64,000 bases of DNA from Lutispora sp003527145. GTDB taxonomy: Bacteria; Bacillota; Clostridia; Lutisporales; Lutisporaceae. Location of the stretch: contig JASBZB010000019.1 in assembly GCA_029983695.1 (NCBI GenBank), positions 1 through 64,000 of the forward strand, read 5' to 3'. Shown here in pieces: positions 24,269 through 32,985 of this stretch; the first letter of the stretch is position 1, and every line of letters begins with the position of its first letter. The notes under the pieces were generated by a model. It made no database searches. It had not been told where the DNA came from and worked only from the letters and a program-made list of their open reading frames with translations. The position numbers were made by a program, and so were the translations under genes.

Positions 24269-26200
24269 CTACTGGTATTTCTCATCAGGGTAGCTCTTTT
24301 GAAATACATCAACAGCTATACCTTTTAAATCATCATCACTTAATTTAGTAAGCTGAACCAAGATATTCTTTTTGATATCTATCTGTGGAAATTTACCATT
24401 ATTATCATATACATATTGAACTATATCCTTGAAAACCTGTGTATTTGCCTTTGTATGCGTATTATTTATTTCCATACCAATAGTAGAATTATAAAACTCA
24501 TTCAAGCAGATAAATGGCATATTTCCGTAGGCTAACTGCGAAAGCTTAGCCCTGTATTCAGTTTCACCCGACCATTTAGATTTAAATCCAGTGCTGTTAT
24601 CAATGGAATGCTGACTCTCATGGATAATATTTGATTTTATATTATAATTCTTTTCTAGCTTATCAAAAAGGTAGCCTTGCAATCCATTATCAGATATACC
24701 TTTCTCCTTTGCCTTTTGGACCTCGGCAGCTATCTGTTTAGTGATAAACTGGAATGCAATATTTGGTGAAAAATATAACTGCAAAGGTTCTCTTTCCTCT
24801 TTGTCTGCCTGTGCGCCCCCATATTCCTTTATGATATCTTCTCTTACAGCTTCATTATAAAAAGAAGCCATACGAAGCGTATTATTATATCCATTGTCTT
24901 GTATAACCTTGACAACCTTTGTTGGACTAATGCTCCAGCCTCCTACTCCCCCGCCTTTCATAGTCCTCCAATAATCCAATCCATTGCTGATCATGTTTTT
25001 CAGTGTGATAACCTTTAGATCTGCTTCTTCCCCCCATAAAGCAGAATGTATCATAGAACTGTCTATAATCCTACCAAAATGTGCCCCCAGCATGCTTCCG
25101 TTTGCTTTTATATTAACAATTCTAACATGGAATTTCTTTTCTATTTCATTATTCAGCATATCAATCCACGCAGAAGTGTTCCCTGTATTATCTTTTATCT
25201 GAGGAAATAAGCCGGCCATTTTTTCATAGGCCGGTTTAATTCTTTTATAAAAAGTTGCTTCTTCCTTCATGCCATTTATGCATCTGTCTCGGTAATAGGC
25301 ATCAAGCAAAGCCTGAAATTCATCCTTGAAAGATAGATACAACTCCACCTCATAAAGCTTATTCTTGATATCCTCATTTGTCTTATCATGAGCTAAAGCC
25401 TTTTTATATTCTATTGCTGCTTCATCATAAAGAACAAGATTCGCATAAAGCTCGGCCATTTGTAGATGTGTCATATTATCTTTATCCTCAATTGCAGCCT
25501 TATAAAGTTTATTCCACTCTAATATTCCTTTATATACATGGTCTCCGCTTTCATCTATGAGGTTATCGTTTTTCCATGTTTTATAAGCCTTTTCGTACTC
25601 TCCTGCTTCAACATAAAATTTATGCAATATAGCATTTGCTTCTATATTGAAGGGATTCTTCTCTGATGCTTTTTCTAAAGCTTCTAAAGCTTTTTTTCTA
25701 TCATTTAGTTTTAGATATCCATTACCGATATATGTGTATAAATCGGCTTGTTTTGGATTGAGCGGCAGATTCTCGTAGTTAGTAGTGTTTTTTACTGCCT
25801 TCTCATAGTATTTTATAGCTTTTTTGTACTCTTCCTTTGCCTCATAGGCATATCCCATTCCTATATAATGTTTAGGATTTTTCGGATTCAACTTTATGGC
25901 CCCTTGGAATAATTCTTCTGCCTTTTCATAATTATTGAAAATATGAAACTCTATAAATCCATATGTATTTAGTGCCATATCGTTATCCTTGATAATGTCA
26001 TAATTATCCTCCAATAGCTTTCTTGTTTCTTTATATTTAAGCGAATCAGCCAGCATTGCTGCTTCATTAAGTATGGCAATGCTTTCCTTGCTTGGTTCTG
26101 CAAAAGTATTTGCTGCCGGAATACCGCTTGAGCAAGAGGCTAAAGCCAATATTAAAGCAACAGCCATAATAATCTTACCGGTTCTTGTTATATTTTTCAT
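24269..26200 (-). CDS. TPR-repeat lipoprotein with C-terminal HExxH metalloprotease-like domain
   Basis: A 643-residue lipoprotein. The lipobox LASC places the acylated Cys at residue 23. Residues about 40-290 hold at least six TPR-like helical pairs (NPKNPKHYIGMGYAYEAKEEYKKAI, LYTYIGNGYLKLNDRKKALEALEKA, EYEKAYKTWK). In the C-terminal third IIHESQHSID contains an HExxH zinc-protease motif, followed by WSGETEYRAKLSQLAYG, a possible third ligand. It would act on the outer face of the membrane. GGGGAGGAT precedes the ATG. I do not recognise a named family; the protease assignment rests on the motif and spacing only. Confidence 0.65.
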   Translation of the reverse strand: MKNITRTGKIIMAVALILALASCSSGIPAANTFAEPSKESIAILNEAAMLADSLKYKETRKLLEDNYDIIKDNDMALNTYGFIEFHIFNNYEKAEELFQGAIKLNPKNPKHYIGMGYAYEAKEEYKKAIKYYEKAVKNTTNYENLPLNPKQADLYTYIGNGYLKLNDRKKALEALEKASEKNPFNIEANAILHKFYVEAGEYEKAYKTWKNDNLIDESGDHVYKGILEWNKLYKAAIEDKDNMTHLQMAELYANLVLYDEAAIEYKKALAHDKTNEDIKNKLYEVELYLSFKDEFQALLDAYYRDRCINGMKEEATFYKRIKPAYEKMAGLFPQIKDNTGNTSAWIDMLNNEIEKKFHVRIVNIKANGSMLGAHFGRIIDSSMIHSALWGEEADLKVITLKNMISNGLDYWRTMKGGGVGGWSISPTKVVKVIQDNGYNNTLRMASFYNEAVREDIIKEYGGAQADKEEREPLQLYFSPNIAFQFITKQIAAEVQKAKEKGISDNGLQGYLFDKLEKNYNIKSNIIHESQHSIDNSTGFKSKWSGETEYRAKLSQLAYGNMPFICLNEFYNSTIGMEINNTHTKANTQVFKDIVQYVYDNNGKFPQIDIKKNILVQLTKLSDDDLKGIAVDVFQKSYPDEKYQ

Positions 26201-26385
26201 AATATTTATCCTCCCCGTGAGCCACTATTAATTATATATCAGTTAGTTATATTCTCTGACATAATTAGCACTCATTTACCTATACGTAAATATTTGTAAT
26301 TTGTCTTTTGTGACATGATTATATCTATAAAAAATATATAGGATGATTCCTTTTGATTTTATATACATAATGAAATACTAATAAA

Positions 26386-26417
26386 AATAAGGAATACCAT
26401 ATGCAGTATTCCTTATT
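26386..26417 (-). terminator. 12-bp perfect hairpin after selO
   Basis: AATAAGGAATAC and GTATTCCTTATT flank an eight-base loop, followed by TTTATT on the minus strand. Confidence 0.65.
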
Positions 26418-26466
26418 AAATAAAAATATTTTAAGTTACTATCTCTATAGCTATTTGCTTTTATAT

Positions 26467-27942
26467 TTAAGTACCACAAAAGGTTCGGTAGGGACAAGAC
26501 GATGGTGCAGGAAGTGCAGTGTAATCCTCCTGTTCAGCAGAGTAAGCGTAGGGGTTTGAAAGCACATTAAGAAATCGCTCCATGACACTGTAATCCCCTT
26601 GCTCCCACGCGGCTTCAAGAGCTTCCTCAACTCGATGATTGCGAGGGATTATTGACGGGTTGGATCTCATCATCAGCTGATTGGAAGAGGCTTTTGGTTC
26701 CTGCTGCCTGCTTAATCTGCCCTGCCACAGCTTATACCATTCTGCAAATCCTTCAGTATCAAACAGAACTATATCCCCCAGTTTATCTAAAGTTAATGCG
26801 CGGAAGGTATTAGTGTAATCAGCACCATACCGATGCATCATATTGAGAAGGTCTTCAATAAGGGATTCATCCTCTGGTTCTGCGTTAAATATTCCCAGTT
26901 TTGCTCTCATCCCCGCCAGCCAATTATTGTGATATAACTCGGCAAAATTCGTAATCTTCTCCTGGGCCATTTTGACAGCCTGTTCCTTGCTGTGATGCAG
27001 CAGTGGCAATAAAGTTTCAGCAAAACGGGCAAGATTCCACGCAGCAATGCCGGGCTGATTGCAGTAAGCATAGCGTCCATAGTTATCAATAGAACTGAAT
27101 ACGGTTTCCGGATCATAGACATCCATGAAGGCGCAAGGACCATAATCAATGGTTTCGCCACTAAGGCTCATATTATCAGTATTCATTACTCCGTGAATAA
27201 ATCCGACTGACTGCCATTTGGCAATGAGCAAAGCCTGCCGTTTGATAACTTCCTCAAGCAATAAAAGATAGCGGTTATCATCAAGGGCTATATTTGGGAA
27301 ATGCCTTTGCAGTGTGTAATCAGCCAGAACCCTAAGTTCCTCAACAGTCCCCCATTTTGAAACATATTGAAAGGTACCGACCCGCAGATGACTTGCAGCA
27401 ACACGTGTTAGGACGGCACCAAGCTGTACGGTTTCACGTATTACTGATTCACCGGTGGTCACCACCGCCAGGCTTCGAGTGGTAGGAATGCCAAGACCAT
27501 GTATTGCTTCACTTATAATATATTCACGCAGCATGGGTCCAAAGGCGGCTCGACCATCACCTCCGCGGGAATATGGCGTTCTGCCTGAACCCTTAAGCTG
27601 AATATCAAACCGTTCACCTAAAGGCGTAATCTGCTCGCCAAGCAGCAGAGCCCTGCCGTCTCCTAGCATGGTAAAATGTCCGAACTGGTGCCCTGCGTAT
27701 GCTTGAGCAAGGGGCAGAGCACCTTGGGGAATCTGGTTACCAGCAAGCATCTCTATGCCATCATTGCTTTTAAGCACCGAAACATTTAATCCCAATGATG
27801 ATGCCAGCGGATAATTCAGGATAATCAGCTTAGGTAAAGGTACAGGGGTTGGCTTCAGACTAGTAAAAAAAGATTTAGGCAGCCGGGCATAGCTATTATC
27901 CAGATTCCACCCAGTTTCAATTATTTTATTTGCATTTGTCAT
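26467..27942 (-). CDS. selO: Protein adenylyltransferase SelO (YdiU/UPF0061)
   Basis: A 491-residue pseudokinase that AMPylates proteins under redox stress. Recognisable blocks are AYAGHQFGHFTMLGDGRALLLGE, DIQLKGSGRTPYSRGGDGRAAFGPML (nucleotide-binding), IHGVMNTDNMSLSGETIDYGPCAFMD (catalytic and metal-binding Asn/Asp) and a C-terminal YRTFCGT. That terminal Cys corresponds to the selenocysteine region of eukaryotic SelO. AAAGGTGAT lies upstream of the ATG. By eye the gene is richer in G+C than its neighbours and sits between a remnant lipoprotein-type gene and a truncated gene, consistent with acquisition. Confidence 0.94.
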   Translation of the reverse strand: MTNANKIIETGWNLDNSYARLPKSFFTSLKPTPVPLPKLIILNYPLASSLGLNVSVLKSNDGIEMLAGNQIPQGALPLAQAYAGHQFGHFTMLGDGRALLLGEQITPLGERFDIQLKGSGRTPYSRGGDGRAAFGPMLREYIISEAIHGLGIPTTRSLAVVTTGESVIRETVQLGAVLTRVAASHLRVGTFQYVSKWGTVEELRVLADYTLQRHFPNIALDDNRYLLLLEEVIKRQALLIAKWQSVGFIHGVMNTDNMSLSGETIDYGPCAFMDVYDPETVFSSIDNYGRYAYCNQPGIAAWNLARFAETLLPLLHHSKEQAVKMAQEKITNFAELYHNNWLAGMRAKLGIFNAEPEDESLIEDLLNMMHRYGADYTNTFRALTLDKLGDIVLFDTEGFAEWYKLWQGRLSRQQEPKASSNQLMMRSNPSIIPRNHRVEEALEAAWEQGDYSVMERFLNVLSNPYAYSAEQEDYTALPAPSSCPYRTFCGT

Positions 27943-28041
27943 AGTATCACCTTTTCTTTTTTCTTTTGCACCTTAGTTTTTCTTTTAATAGAACAAATTA
28001 TCATAGGCATTGTATTAAAATAACGAAGTATCAGCGAATTA

Positions 28042-28638
28042 TTATTCCGAATCACCATAGCTGGCAGAATCACGATGATGGTTTCCCCTGAAGCATGTGA
28101 CTCCCTTTACAGCCGAATAACTTTCAGCCTTATCCATAATGATTTTGTTCTCTCTCATAAAACCATTGATTATTTCCTTTTCATCAGCCACTTCATACTT
28201 TAACCTATCCAATAGATTCCCATCGATTCTGTCCATATCAATTATTGCCTCTTTAGGGGTGTCTTTCTCCGGAATGCTTTCTTGAGCATCTATATCTCCG
28301 GCTGTGCTTTCATCCGCCTCTGGTTTGGGCTCCATTGGATAATGCCCAGTATCTTTTTCCAAGACATTTGTTTGCTTTATCGGCAGCTCTTCTTGCCCTA
28401 TAACCGCCTTGCTTTCATCATAACCGGACTGGACTGCATCCAACAGCATAAAAATGGCCATGGTTATAACGATGCCCATTATAATTTTTCCTTCTCTATT
28501 TTCCATAAAGCGTTCCTCCATATCAGTTGTCCTGCTGCCTTTTAATATCAAGATATTGATAATCAATAGCGAAATCCCTCCCGTCATTGGTAAAATATAT
28601 GATGGCAGCATATTTATTAATAATCCGGATATTATCAA
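28042..28638 (-). pseudogene. N-terminal remnant of a PQQ-repeat-type membrane-anchored protein
   Basis: The frame has 198 residues. Two hydrophobic segments (residues about 3-32 and 52-68) are followed by an acidic low-complexity linker (KPEADESTAGDIDAQESIPEKD) and the start of a globular domain ending abruptly at VTCFRGNHHRDSASYGDSE. In clostridial PQQ/BamB-like proteins the FRGNxxRDSxSYG block opens a beta-propeller of several hundred residues, which is missing here. The gene probably lost its 3' part, perhaps when selO arrived. It could still be expressed as a short protein. Confidence 0.5.
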
Positions 28639-28649
28639 TGCTAAATGGT

Positions 28650-28829
28650 ATTATTAATTTAAATAGACTTTATAGTTTTGAAACCCATGCCGGTTTTACA
28701 AAAGCCTTCAAAAAAGTCTCTGGGTACCCTCCAAGCTTTTACAGAATACATGCACCTGTAGCACCGCCCCGAAGAATTAATCTAAAAAGATCAAAGGAAA
28801 ATTTCTATGGAAATTTACGTATCTATTAA
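28650..28829 (+). pseudogene. C-terminal fragment of an AraC-family regulator
   Basis: The plus frame reads LYSFETHAGFTKAFKKVSGYPPSFYR, which is the second HTH of AraC/XylS regulators (F...F.r.FkkxxGxxPxxyR). About 30 divergent residues and a stop at 28829 follow. Nothing upstream in frame encodes the first HTH or an effector domain, so it is a dead remnant. Confidence 0.65.
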
Positions 28830-28894
28830 AAAGGCTTAGAACTGTTTAGTAAATGATTTCAATTGTTTTAACAATTATGAGGAGGTAAAACAAT

Positions 28895-29650
28895 ATGTTT
28901 AGTTTTTATAGTAAGCTTTCTACAGAAGTATATAATATAGACAAGCCTATCGGACACTCCTTTGGAGACGTGGAGTTTTACAAAGAAAGACTTAATGCTG
29001 TTAAAGGAAGAATTCTTGAGCCGGCAGCAGGAACAGGCCGTATCTTAATTCCTCTGCTGGAGGAAGGCTTTATTGTAGATGGCATAGATTCCTCTCCCCA
29101 GATGCTGGACTTATGTAGATTTCACTGTGAACAGAGAGGACTTAGAGCTGATCTTTATGAAAAAAATATGCAAGCTTTTTCCCTGCCCCATAAATATGAA
29201 GCAATTATTATTCCCACAGGCTCTTTTCTATTGCTGGAGAATTTAACAGAAGCTATAAATGGGTTAAAATGCTTTTATGAGCATCTTGCCATAGGCGGCC
29301 GTCTTATTGTTGATATATTTATACAATCAAATTTCAATACCGGGCCTATCTCAACAAGAACCTGGAGCACCCCTGAAGGAGATTTAATTACCTTAAATGA
29401 ATCCCTTGTTGAAGTCAATTTTATTGACCAATATACGGTTTCTCATTTGCGATATGAAAAATGGCATAGCAATCAGCTGATACAAACTGAATTAGAGCGT
29501 TTTCCGCTGCGGTGGTATGGAGTAGAGGAATTTAGATTAATTCTGGAGAAGGTTGGTTTTGTTGACATTACCATTTCCTCTGATTATAGATTTGGCATAT
29601 ATCCTACAGATAAAAATCAAATCATTACTTTTGAAGCTTATCGCAAATAG
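28895..29650 (+). CDS. Class I SAM-dependent methyltransferase
   Basis: A 251-residue enzyme. Motif I is ILEPAAGTGRILIPLLEEGF, followed by the acidic VDGIDSSPQMLDLCR (motif II) and AIIIPTGSFLLLE (motif III/IV region), then GGRLIVDIF. The rest is the usual variable substrate domain. AGGAGG lies about ten bases before the ATG. The substrate is unknown. It stands alone in a zone of gene remnants. Confidence 0.88.
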   Translation: MFSFYSKLSTEVYNIDKPIGHSFGDVEFYKERLNAVKGRILEPAAGTGRILIPLLEEGFIVDGIDSSPQMLDLCRFHCEQRGLRADLYEKNMQAFSLPHKYEAIIIPTGSFLLLENLTEAINGLKCFYEHLAIGGRLIVDIFIQSNFNTGPISTRTWSTPEGDLITLNESLVEVNFIDQYTVSHLRYEKWHSNQLIQTELERFPLRWYGVEEFRLILEKVGFVDITISSDYRFGIYPTDKNQIITFEAYRK

Positions 29651-29744
29651 AGTAATATCAGATTATTCTTTAAGCCAGAGGGAGTGTCTTACGAACTGTG
29701 TAAACAAAATAATCTAACAAAAGTTTGTAATAATAATGTTTTTA

Positions 29745-29795
29745 TTCACATGCAGGATAGGCCAACGCTGGGAAGCGACTCGAGCGGCATGTGAA
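29745..29795. repeat. Stem-loop TTCACATGC / GCATGTGAA
   Basis: Nine-base complementary arms separated by 33 bases, downstream of the methyltransferase. Together with 29806-29834 and 29861-29882 it makes this 300-base interval unusually structured. Confidence 0.5.
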
Positions 29796-29805
29796 GTTTT
29801 ACGGG

Positions 29806-29834
29806 GCGGATTCCTATAGGGATCGCCTTTTTTA
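29806..29834 (+). terminator. Likely terminator of the methyltransferase gene
   Basis: GGCGGATTCC-TATA-GGGATCGCC forms a stem with wobble pairs and is followed by TTTTTT. Confidence 0.55.
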
Positions 29835-29860
29835 CCGCCCTGGAAAACCAAGCGATAAAC

Positions 29861-29882
29861 CCTAGGGGCAGGTGCCCCTAGG
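29861..29882. repeat. Perfect 10-bp palindromic arms CCTAGGGGCA / TGCCCCTAGG
   Basis: The arms are separated only by GG. It lies directly beside the IS256-type fragment and may be a scar of insertion-sequence activity. Confidence 0.5.
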
Positions 29883-29960
29883 CTACGAAGCGATCCTTAC
29901 GCACTTTGAACATGATACCGTCTAAAAACACGATTGGATAAATCGTCAATGGCTTCATTT
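29882..29960 (-). pseudogene. IS256/mutator-type transposase fragment
   Basis: The minus strand reads LTIYPIVFLDGIMFKVRKD without a start or continuing frame. This resembles the YPxVxLDxIxxKVR block around a catalytic Asp of IS256-family transposases. Only about 25 codons survive. It overlaps the 3' end of the serine hydrolase gene. Confidence 0.6.
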
Positions 29961-31211
29961 AACATTTTTCTTAATGCCATCAAAATAAATTTCTCCTTTT
30001 CCATCCTTTTCGAATATATACTCTTGGTCTACCCATGTATGATGGAACGTGTTTTCTGATATTGGGTATATAGGCATTACCCATTTGCCTTCTTGTATAA
30101 AATACAGATTATCTTCATTCCTTTTAAATTCATATTTAGAATACTCTTCCTCATATATGCCAGCATAACTACTATCATATACATTTAAATCCAAGTTATA
30201 TGCCTTAGGATTTGAAGGCATGCAATAAGTGTTACCAAAAACTATTTTTGCTATATTTTCATTAATACTGATAGAATTAGAAAATCCATAATTACTTAAT
30301 ACAAGGATAGTAACTTTATCATCTATATACCTGTGAAGTTGGTGATTAAATCCGTTACCGCCACCACTATGTCGAACTCTTTTACGATTAAGGTTACTAT
30401 CTATAAACCATCCATAACCATATCCCTCTTTGTATGGTGTAAAGATCTCGTTCATGGTCTCTTTTGAAACAAGTTTTTCATTATACAGAGCTTCATCCCA
30501 TAAAAGCATATCAGTAACGGTGGAATAAAGTGCTCCCGCGGAAAAAGCACTCATGGTATCTATTTCGGAGCATATTAATCTATCTCCGCTTACATAATAT
30601 CCACTGGCTTTATCAGGAAGAATCTCCCTGTAATCATCTAAACCGCTACTATTCATTCCCAAAGGCTCAAATATATTCTCCTTTATAAATTCGATATATG
30701 ATTTTCCTGAAACTCTTTCAATTACAACACCTAGTAAATAGTATCCAAAAAAACAATAACTCCATCCTTCACCTGGTTGGAATTCTAGAGGCATATCTTT
30801 AAAGAGATTAAATATCTCCCTTTGTGTAAGCAAACATTTTCCCATTATAAGATAAGGGTCTATAACTGAAAAGTCATTATATAGTCCAGATGTATGTGTC
30901 ATTAAATGATGAATAGTTATCCTTTCATCAAATTCAGGATAATCAGGAAAAAACCTTCTGATACTATCTTGAGTGCTAAGTAATCCTCTTTCTTTTAGAA
31001 TCATTATTCCCATGCAAGTAATCTGTTTCGTAAGAGAAGCTATTTTATATTTTGTTTTTATTGTATTTGGGGCACTGTGTTCTATGCTCGCCATACCATA
31101 GCTTTTATTGAAAATAACCTTACTTTTATCTACCACTACAACCGCCCCACTAAATGGCCATAATTGTGTGTATGCATTCATATATTCATTTATCTTGCAA
31201 TTAATACTCAT
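29955..31211 (-). CDS. Serine hydrolase of the beta-lactamase/PBP4-like family
   Basis: A 418-residue protein with the class C fold. The SxxK nucleophile is KIASLTKQITCMG, and the third box is HSG in VRHSGGGNGFNHQL. The second box, normally YxN, reads WSYCFFGYYLLG, so the Asn is replaced by Phe (codon TTT). A C-terminal lipocalin-like DUF3471-type extension begins near residue 330. No signal peptide is seen, so it is probably cytoplasmic, like many esterase or peptidase relatives. The 3' end abuts the transposase fragment. The activity may be altered or lost because of the Asn change. Confidence 0.82.
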   Translation of the reverse strand: MSINCKINEYMNAYTQLWPFSGAVVVVDKSKVIFNKSYGMASIEHSAPNTIKTKYKIASLTKQITCMGIMILKERGLLSTQDSIRRFFPDYPEFDERITIHHLMTHTSGLYNDFSVIDPYLIMGKCLLTQREIFNLFKDMPLEFQPGEGWSYCFFGYYLLGVVIERVSGKSYIEFIKENIFEPLGMNSSGLDDYREILPDKASGYYVSGDRLICSEIDTMSAFSAGALYSTVTDMLLWDEALYNEKLVSKETMNEIFTPYKEGYGYGWFIDSNLNRKRVRHSGGGNGFNHQLHRYIDDKVTILVLSNYGFSNSISINENIAKIVFGNTYCMPSNPKAYNLDLNVYDSSYAGIYEEEYSKYEFKRNEDNLYFIQEGKWVMPIYPISENTFHHTWVDQEYIFEKDGKGEIYFDGIKKNVK

Positions 31212-31374
31212 GCTATTTACCTCACATTTCTATTTATATAATACAGAATTGCTTTATATAATTCTAACTTAATTATACAATCTATAAAAGGGAATTTATT
31301 TTTCTGTATAATAATTTACACAACAGAGAATTATAACGTCTTTTATTTGTTTTTTGTTAATTATATGAGCATAT

Positions 31375-31408
31375 AATAAAAAGCTGCCACTCATTAAAGA
31401 GCACCAGC
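31375..31408 (-). terminator. Intrinsic terminator, probably the original rlmH/wal operon terminator
   Basis: On the minus strand GCTGGTGCTC-TTTAAT-GAGTGGCAGC (nine of ten positions paired, two as G-U) is followed by TTTTTATT. It lies about 45 bases beyond the left attachment repeat, whose minus strand carries the rlmH stop codon. In the unoccupied chromosome it would sit just after rlmH. Confidence 0.6.
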
Positions 31409-31454
31409 CTTGACCTATATTATTTTACATATACAATTTTAGTAAAAACCGCAT

Positions 31455-31472
31455 TTACTTATGGTACGGCTC
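31455..31472. repeat. Attachment site repeat, left end (18 bp)
   Basis: TTACTTATGGTACGGCTC, identical to 39540-39557. On the minus strand it spells the last rlmH codons (GAG CCG TAC CAT AAG TAA). Confidence 0.88.
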
Positions 31473-31540
31473 ACCGTACAGTATCAAATAGCATAGTAGA
31501 TTTTGAACATAGGGCTTATGTATTAATTTGATACATGAAT

Positions 31541-31572
31541 GAGGAGATTAATAGATACTCCTCTTTTTTATT
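31541..31572 (+). terminator. Terminator that would follow the recombinase gene in the circular form
   Basis: GAGGAG, an 11-base loop and CTCCTC are followed by TTTTTTATT. It lies ten bases after the TGA at 31529-31531, which ends the recombinase reading frame when the element ends are joined. Confidence 0.75.
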
Positions 31573-31844
31573 ACATAATTTATATTATAGCATTTGGACT
31601 TATCCATTATATTTTATCAAAAATTTTCTATCCTATAATTGATGCTTTACACAGATTCATCAAATATCCATTGCATAGCTTGACCACCTATACTATTATT
31701 TCATTTACATCACATAGGACTTGACATTTGTGTAAAAAGCAAAGTAAAGAAAATTATTTAAATGATTAATATTTTATCATTTAATGCTTGTATTTATCAA
31801 ATTACTAGTTTAAACTATAATTAAATGCTACAAGGGGTATAAAA

Positions 31845-32168
31845 ATGAATTTAAATAAGAACCACAAAGAAGAAATTATAAACTCATTAACTGAAAGCCT
31901 TCCTATCCTTAGAAAGCAACTTAATATGAGCCAACAAGAGCTAGCTAAAGCACTAAGTATCAGTAGACAAACTTTAGTTAATATTGAAAATAAGAGATAT
32001 AAAATGAATTGGTTAACAGCATTTTCCTTGCTAATGTTTTTTGTCTTAAATCCTTTGACTCTGAAGCTGTTAAAACCATTAGGATTACTAACAGTGGAAC
32101 TACTAAATCAATCACCTATATTAAATGATATTCTATCTATATCCTCAAAGCATACAAAAAATGAATAG
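31845..32168 (+). CDS. Small XRE-type HTH protein with hydrophobic C-terminus
   Basis: A 107-residue protein. Residues about 16-50 are an XRE HTH (LRKQLNMSQQELAKALSISRQTLVNIENKRY). Two hydrophobic stretches follow (WLTAFSLLMFFVLNPLTL and LLKPLGLLTVELL) that could be membrane or packing helices. AAGGGG precedes the ATG. It is the first gene of a three-gene plus-strand unit ending at the terminator at 32588, and is probably a regulator of the unit. Confidence 0.7.
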   Translation: MNLNKNHKEEIINSLTESLPILRKQLNMSQQELAKALSISRQTLVNIENKRYKMNWLTAFSLLMFFVLNPLTLKLLKPLGLLTVELLNQSPILNDILSISSKHTKNE

Positions 32169-32187
32169 TATCCTGAGGAGGTGTAAC

Positions 32188-32370
32188 TTGGATAAGATAA
32201 TAGTTTTGAAAGATATACGAGATAAGAAAAAAGATTGTGTAAAACTAAAGCAACAATACCAGCGCGGGAAAAATGATATGGTAGATTACTTAAAAGAAGA
32301 ATTTGATTTAACTCTATCAGAAATTCAAAAAACAAAAAAAGGAGAGGGCAAAAATGGGAATACTAAATAA
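32188..32370 (+). CDS. Small charged protein, unknown function
   Basis: A 60-residue Lys/Glu-rich protein (LKDIRDKKKDCVKLKQQYQ, then DYLKEEFDLTLSEIQK). It starts at TTG 32188, six bases behind AGGAGG in GAGGAGGTGTAACTTG. It overlaps the next frame by 17 bases, suggesting translational coupling. No family is recognised. Confidence 0.5.
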   Translation: MDKIIVLKDIRDKKKDCVKLKQQYQRGKNDMVDYLKEEFDLTLSEIQKTKKGEGKNGNTK

Positions 32371-32545
32371 TCAAAGTCAAGAACTCCTTAAAGGAATGAT
32401 TGAGTTTGGAGAGCATATAGTTAAACCATTCCTTTCACTTGGCGGCAAACAATTGCAAAGAGGGGGAAAAGGCTCAAATGAGTTGATGAAATTAAGTATA
32501 GACACATTAAAAGCGTTATCAAAAATGAAGTCTGGCTTAAAATAA
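32354..32545 (+). CDS. Small amphipathic protein, unknown function
   Basis: A 63-residue basic protein predicted to be mostly helical (ELLKGMIEFGEHIVKPFLSL and LMKLSIDTLKALSKMKSGLK) with a Gly-rich middle. AAAGGAGAGG precedes the ATG. No signal peptide is evident. No function can be assigned; it is a candidate cargo effector of the element. Confidence 0.5.
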   Translation: MGILNNQSQELLKGMIEFGEHIVKPFLSLGGKQLQRGGKGSNELMKLSIDTLKALSKMKSGLK

Positions 32546-32587
32546 TACTTATATAGTTAAATACAAAATGATTTATATTGCTATCAA

Positions 32588-32620
32588 AAGAGAGATGTTA
32601 ATACAGCCTCTCTTTTTTTA
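32588..32620 (+). terminator. Terminator of the left cargo unit
   Basis: AAGAGAG, a 13-base loop and CTCTCTT, followed by TTTTTTAT. Confidence 0.7.
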
Positions 32621-32844
32621 TACTCAGTTTTATTGTCTTCAAATTTAGTTTCGTTAAGAATTTTGTATTTGAGGATATAATGATTGTCCAATTCATTCCT
32701 TTATAGATTTTTCTTTACCAAAAAAACAAAAAAATGATTGCTGAACTTTTCAAAATCGTATAAACTATAATTATTAGGGCAATATATGACTAAGTGTGAA
32801 AAATAGGCATTGGGCGCTACCTAACCCTCTGCCATAGTTACAAA

Positions 32845-32985
32845 TTATTTCTTATTTTTATTTTTCCAATATTTTTGGTATTGTTCTTCTGTCACGAAGA
32901 ATCTGAAAGCTTCTAAACCGTAATTAGCGGCTATCAGTATTTTACCATTTTTAAGCCTTATTGTTTTAGAAAATACTTCTATCAT
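32845..32985 (-). CDS. 46-residue unknown protein
   Basis: A short minus-strand frame with ATG at 32985 and AGGTGAG upstream. It reads MIEVFSKTIRLKNGKILIAA, then YGLEAFRFFVTEEQYQKYW and a Lys/Asn tail. It is compact and free of stops, with a good ribosome binding site, so it is probably real. No family is recognised. Confidence 0.5.
   Translation of the reverse strand: MIEVFSKTIRLKNGKILIAANYGLEAFRFFVTEEQYQKYWKNKNKK

Noticed and set aside
31539..31724. 61-codon hydrophobic frame at the left end of the element
   Set aside because: Its first codons are the stem of the recombinase terminator, and it has no separate ribosome binding site.
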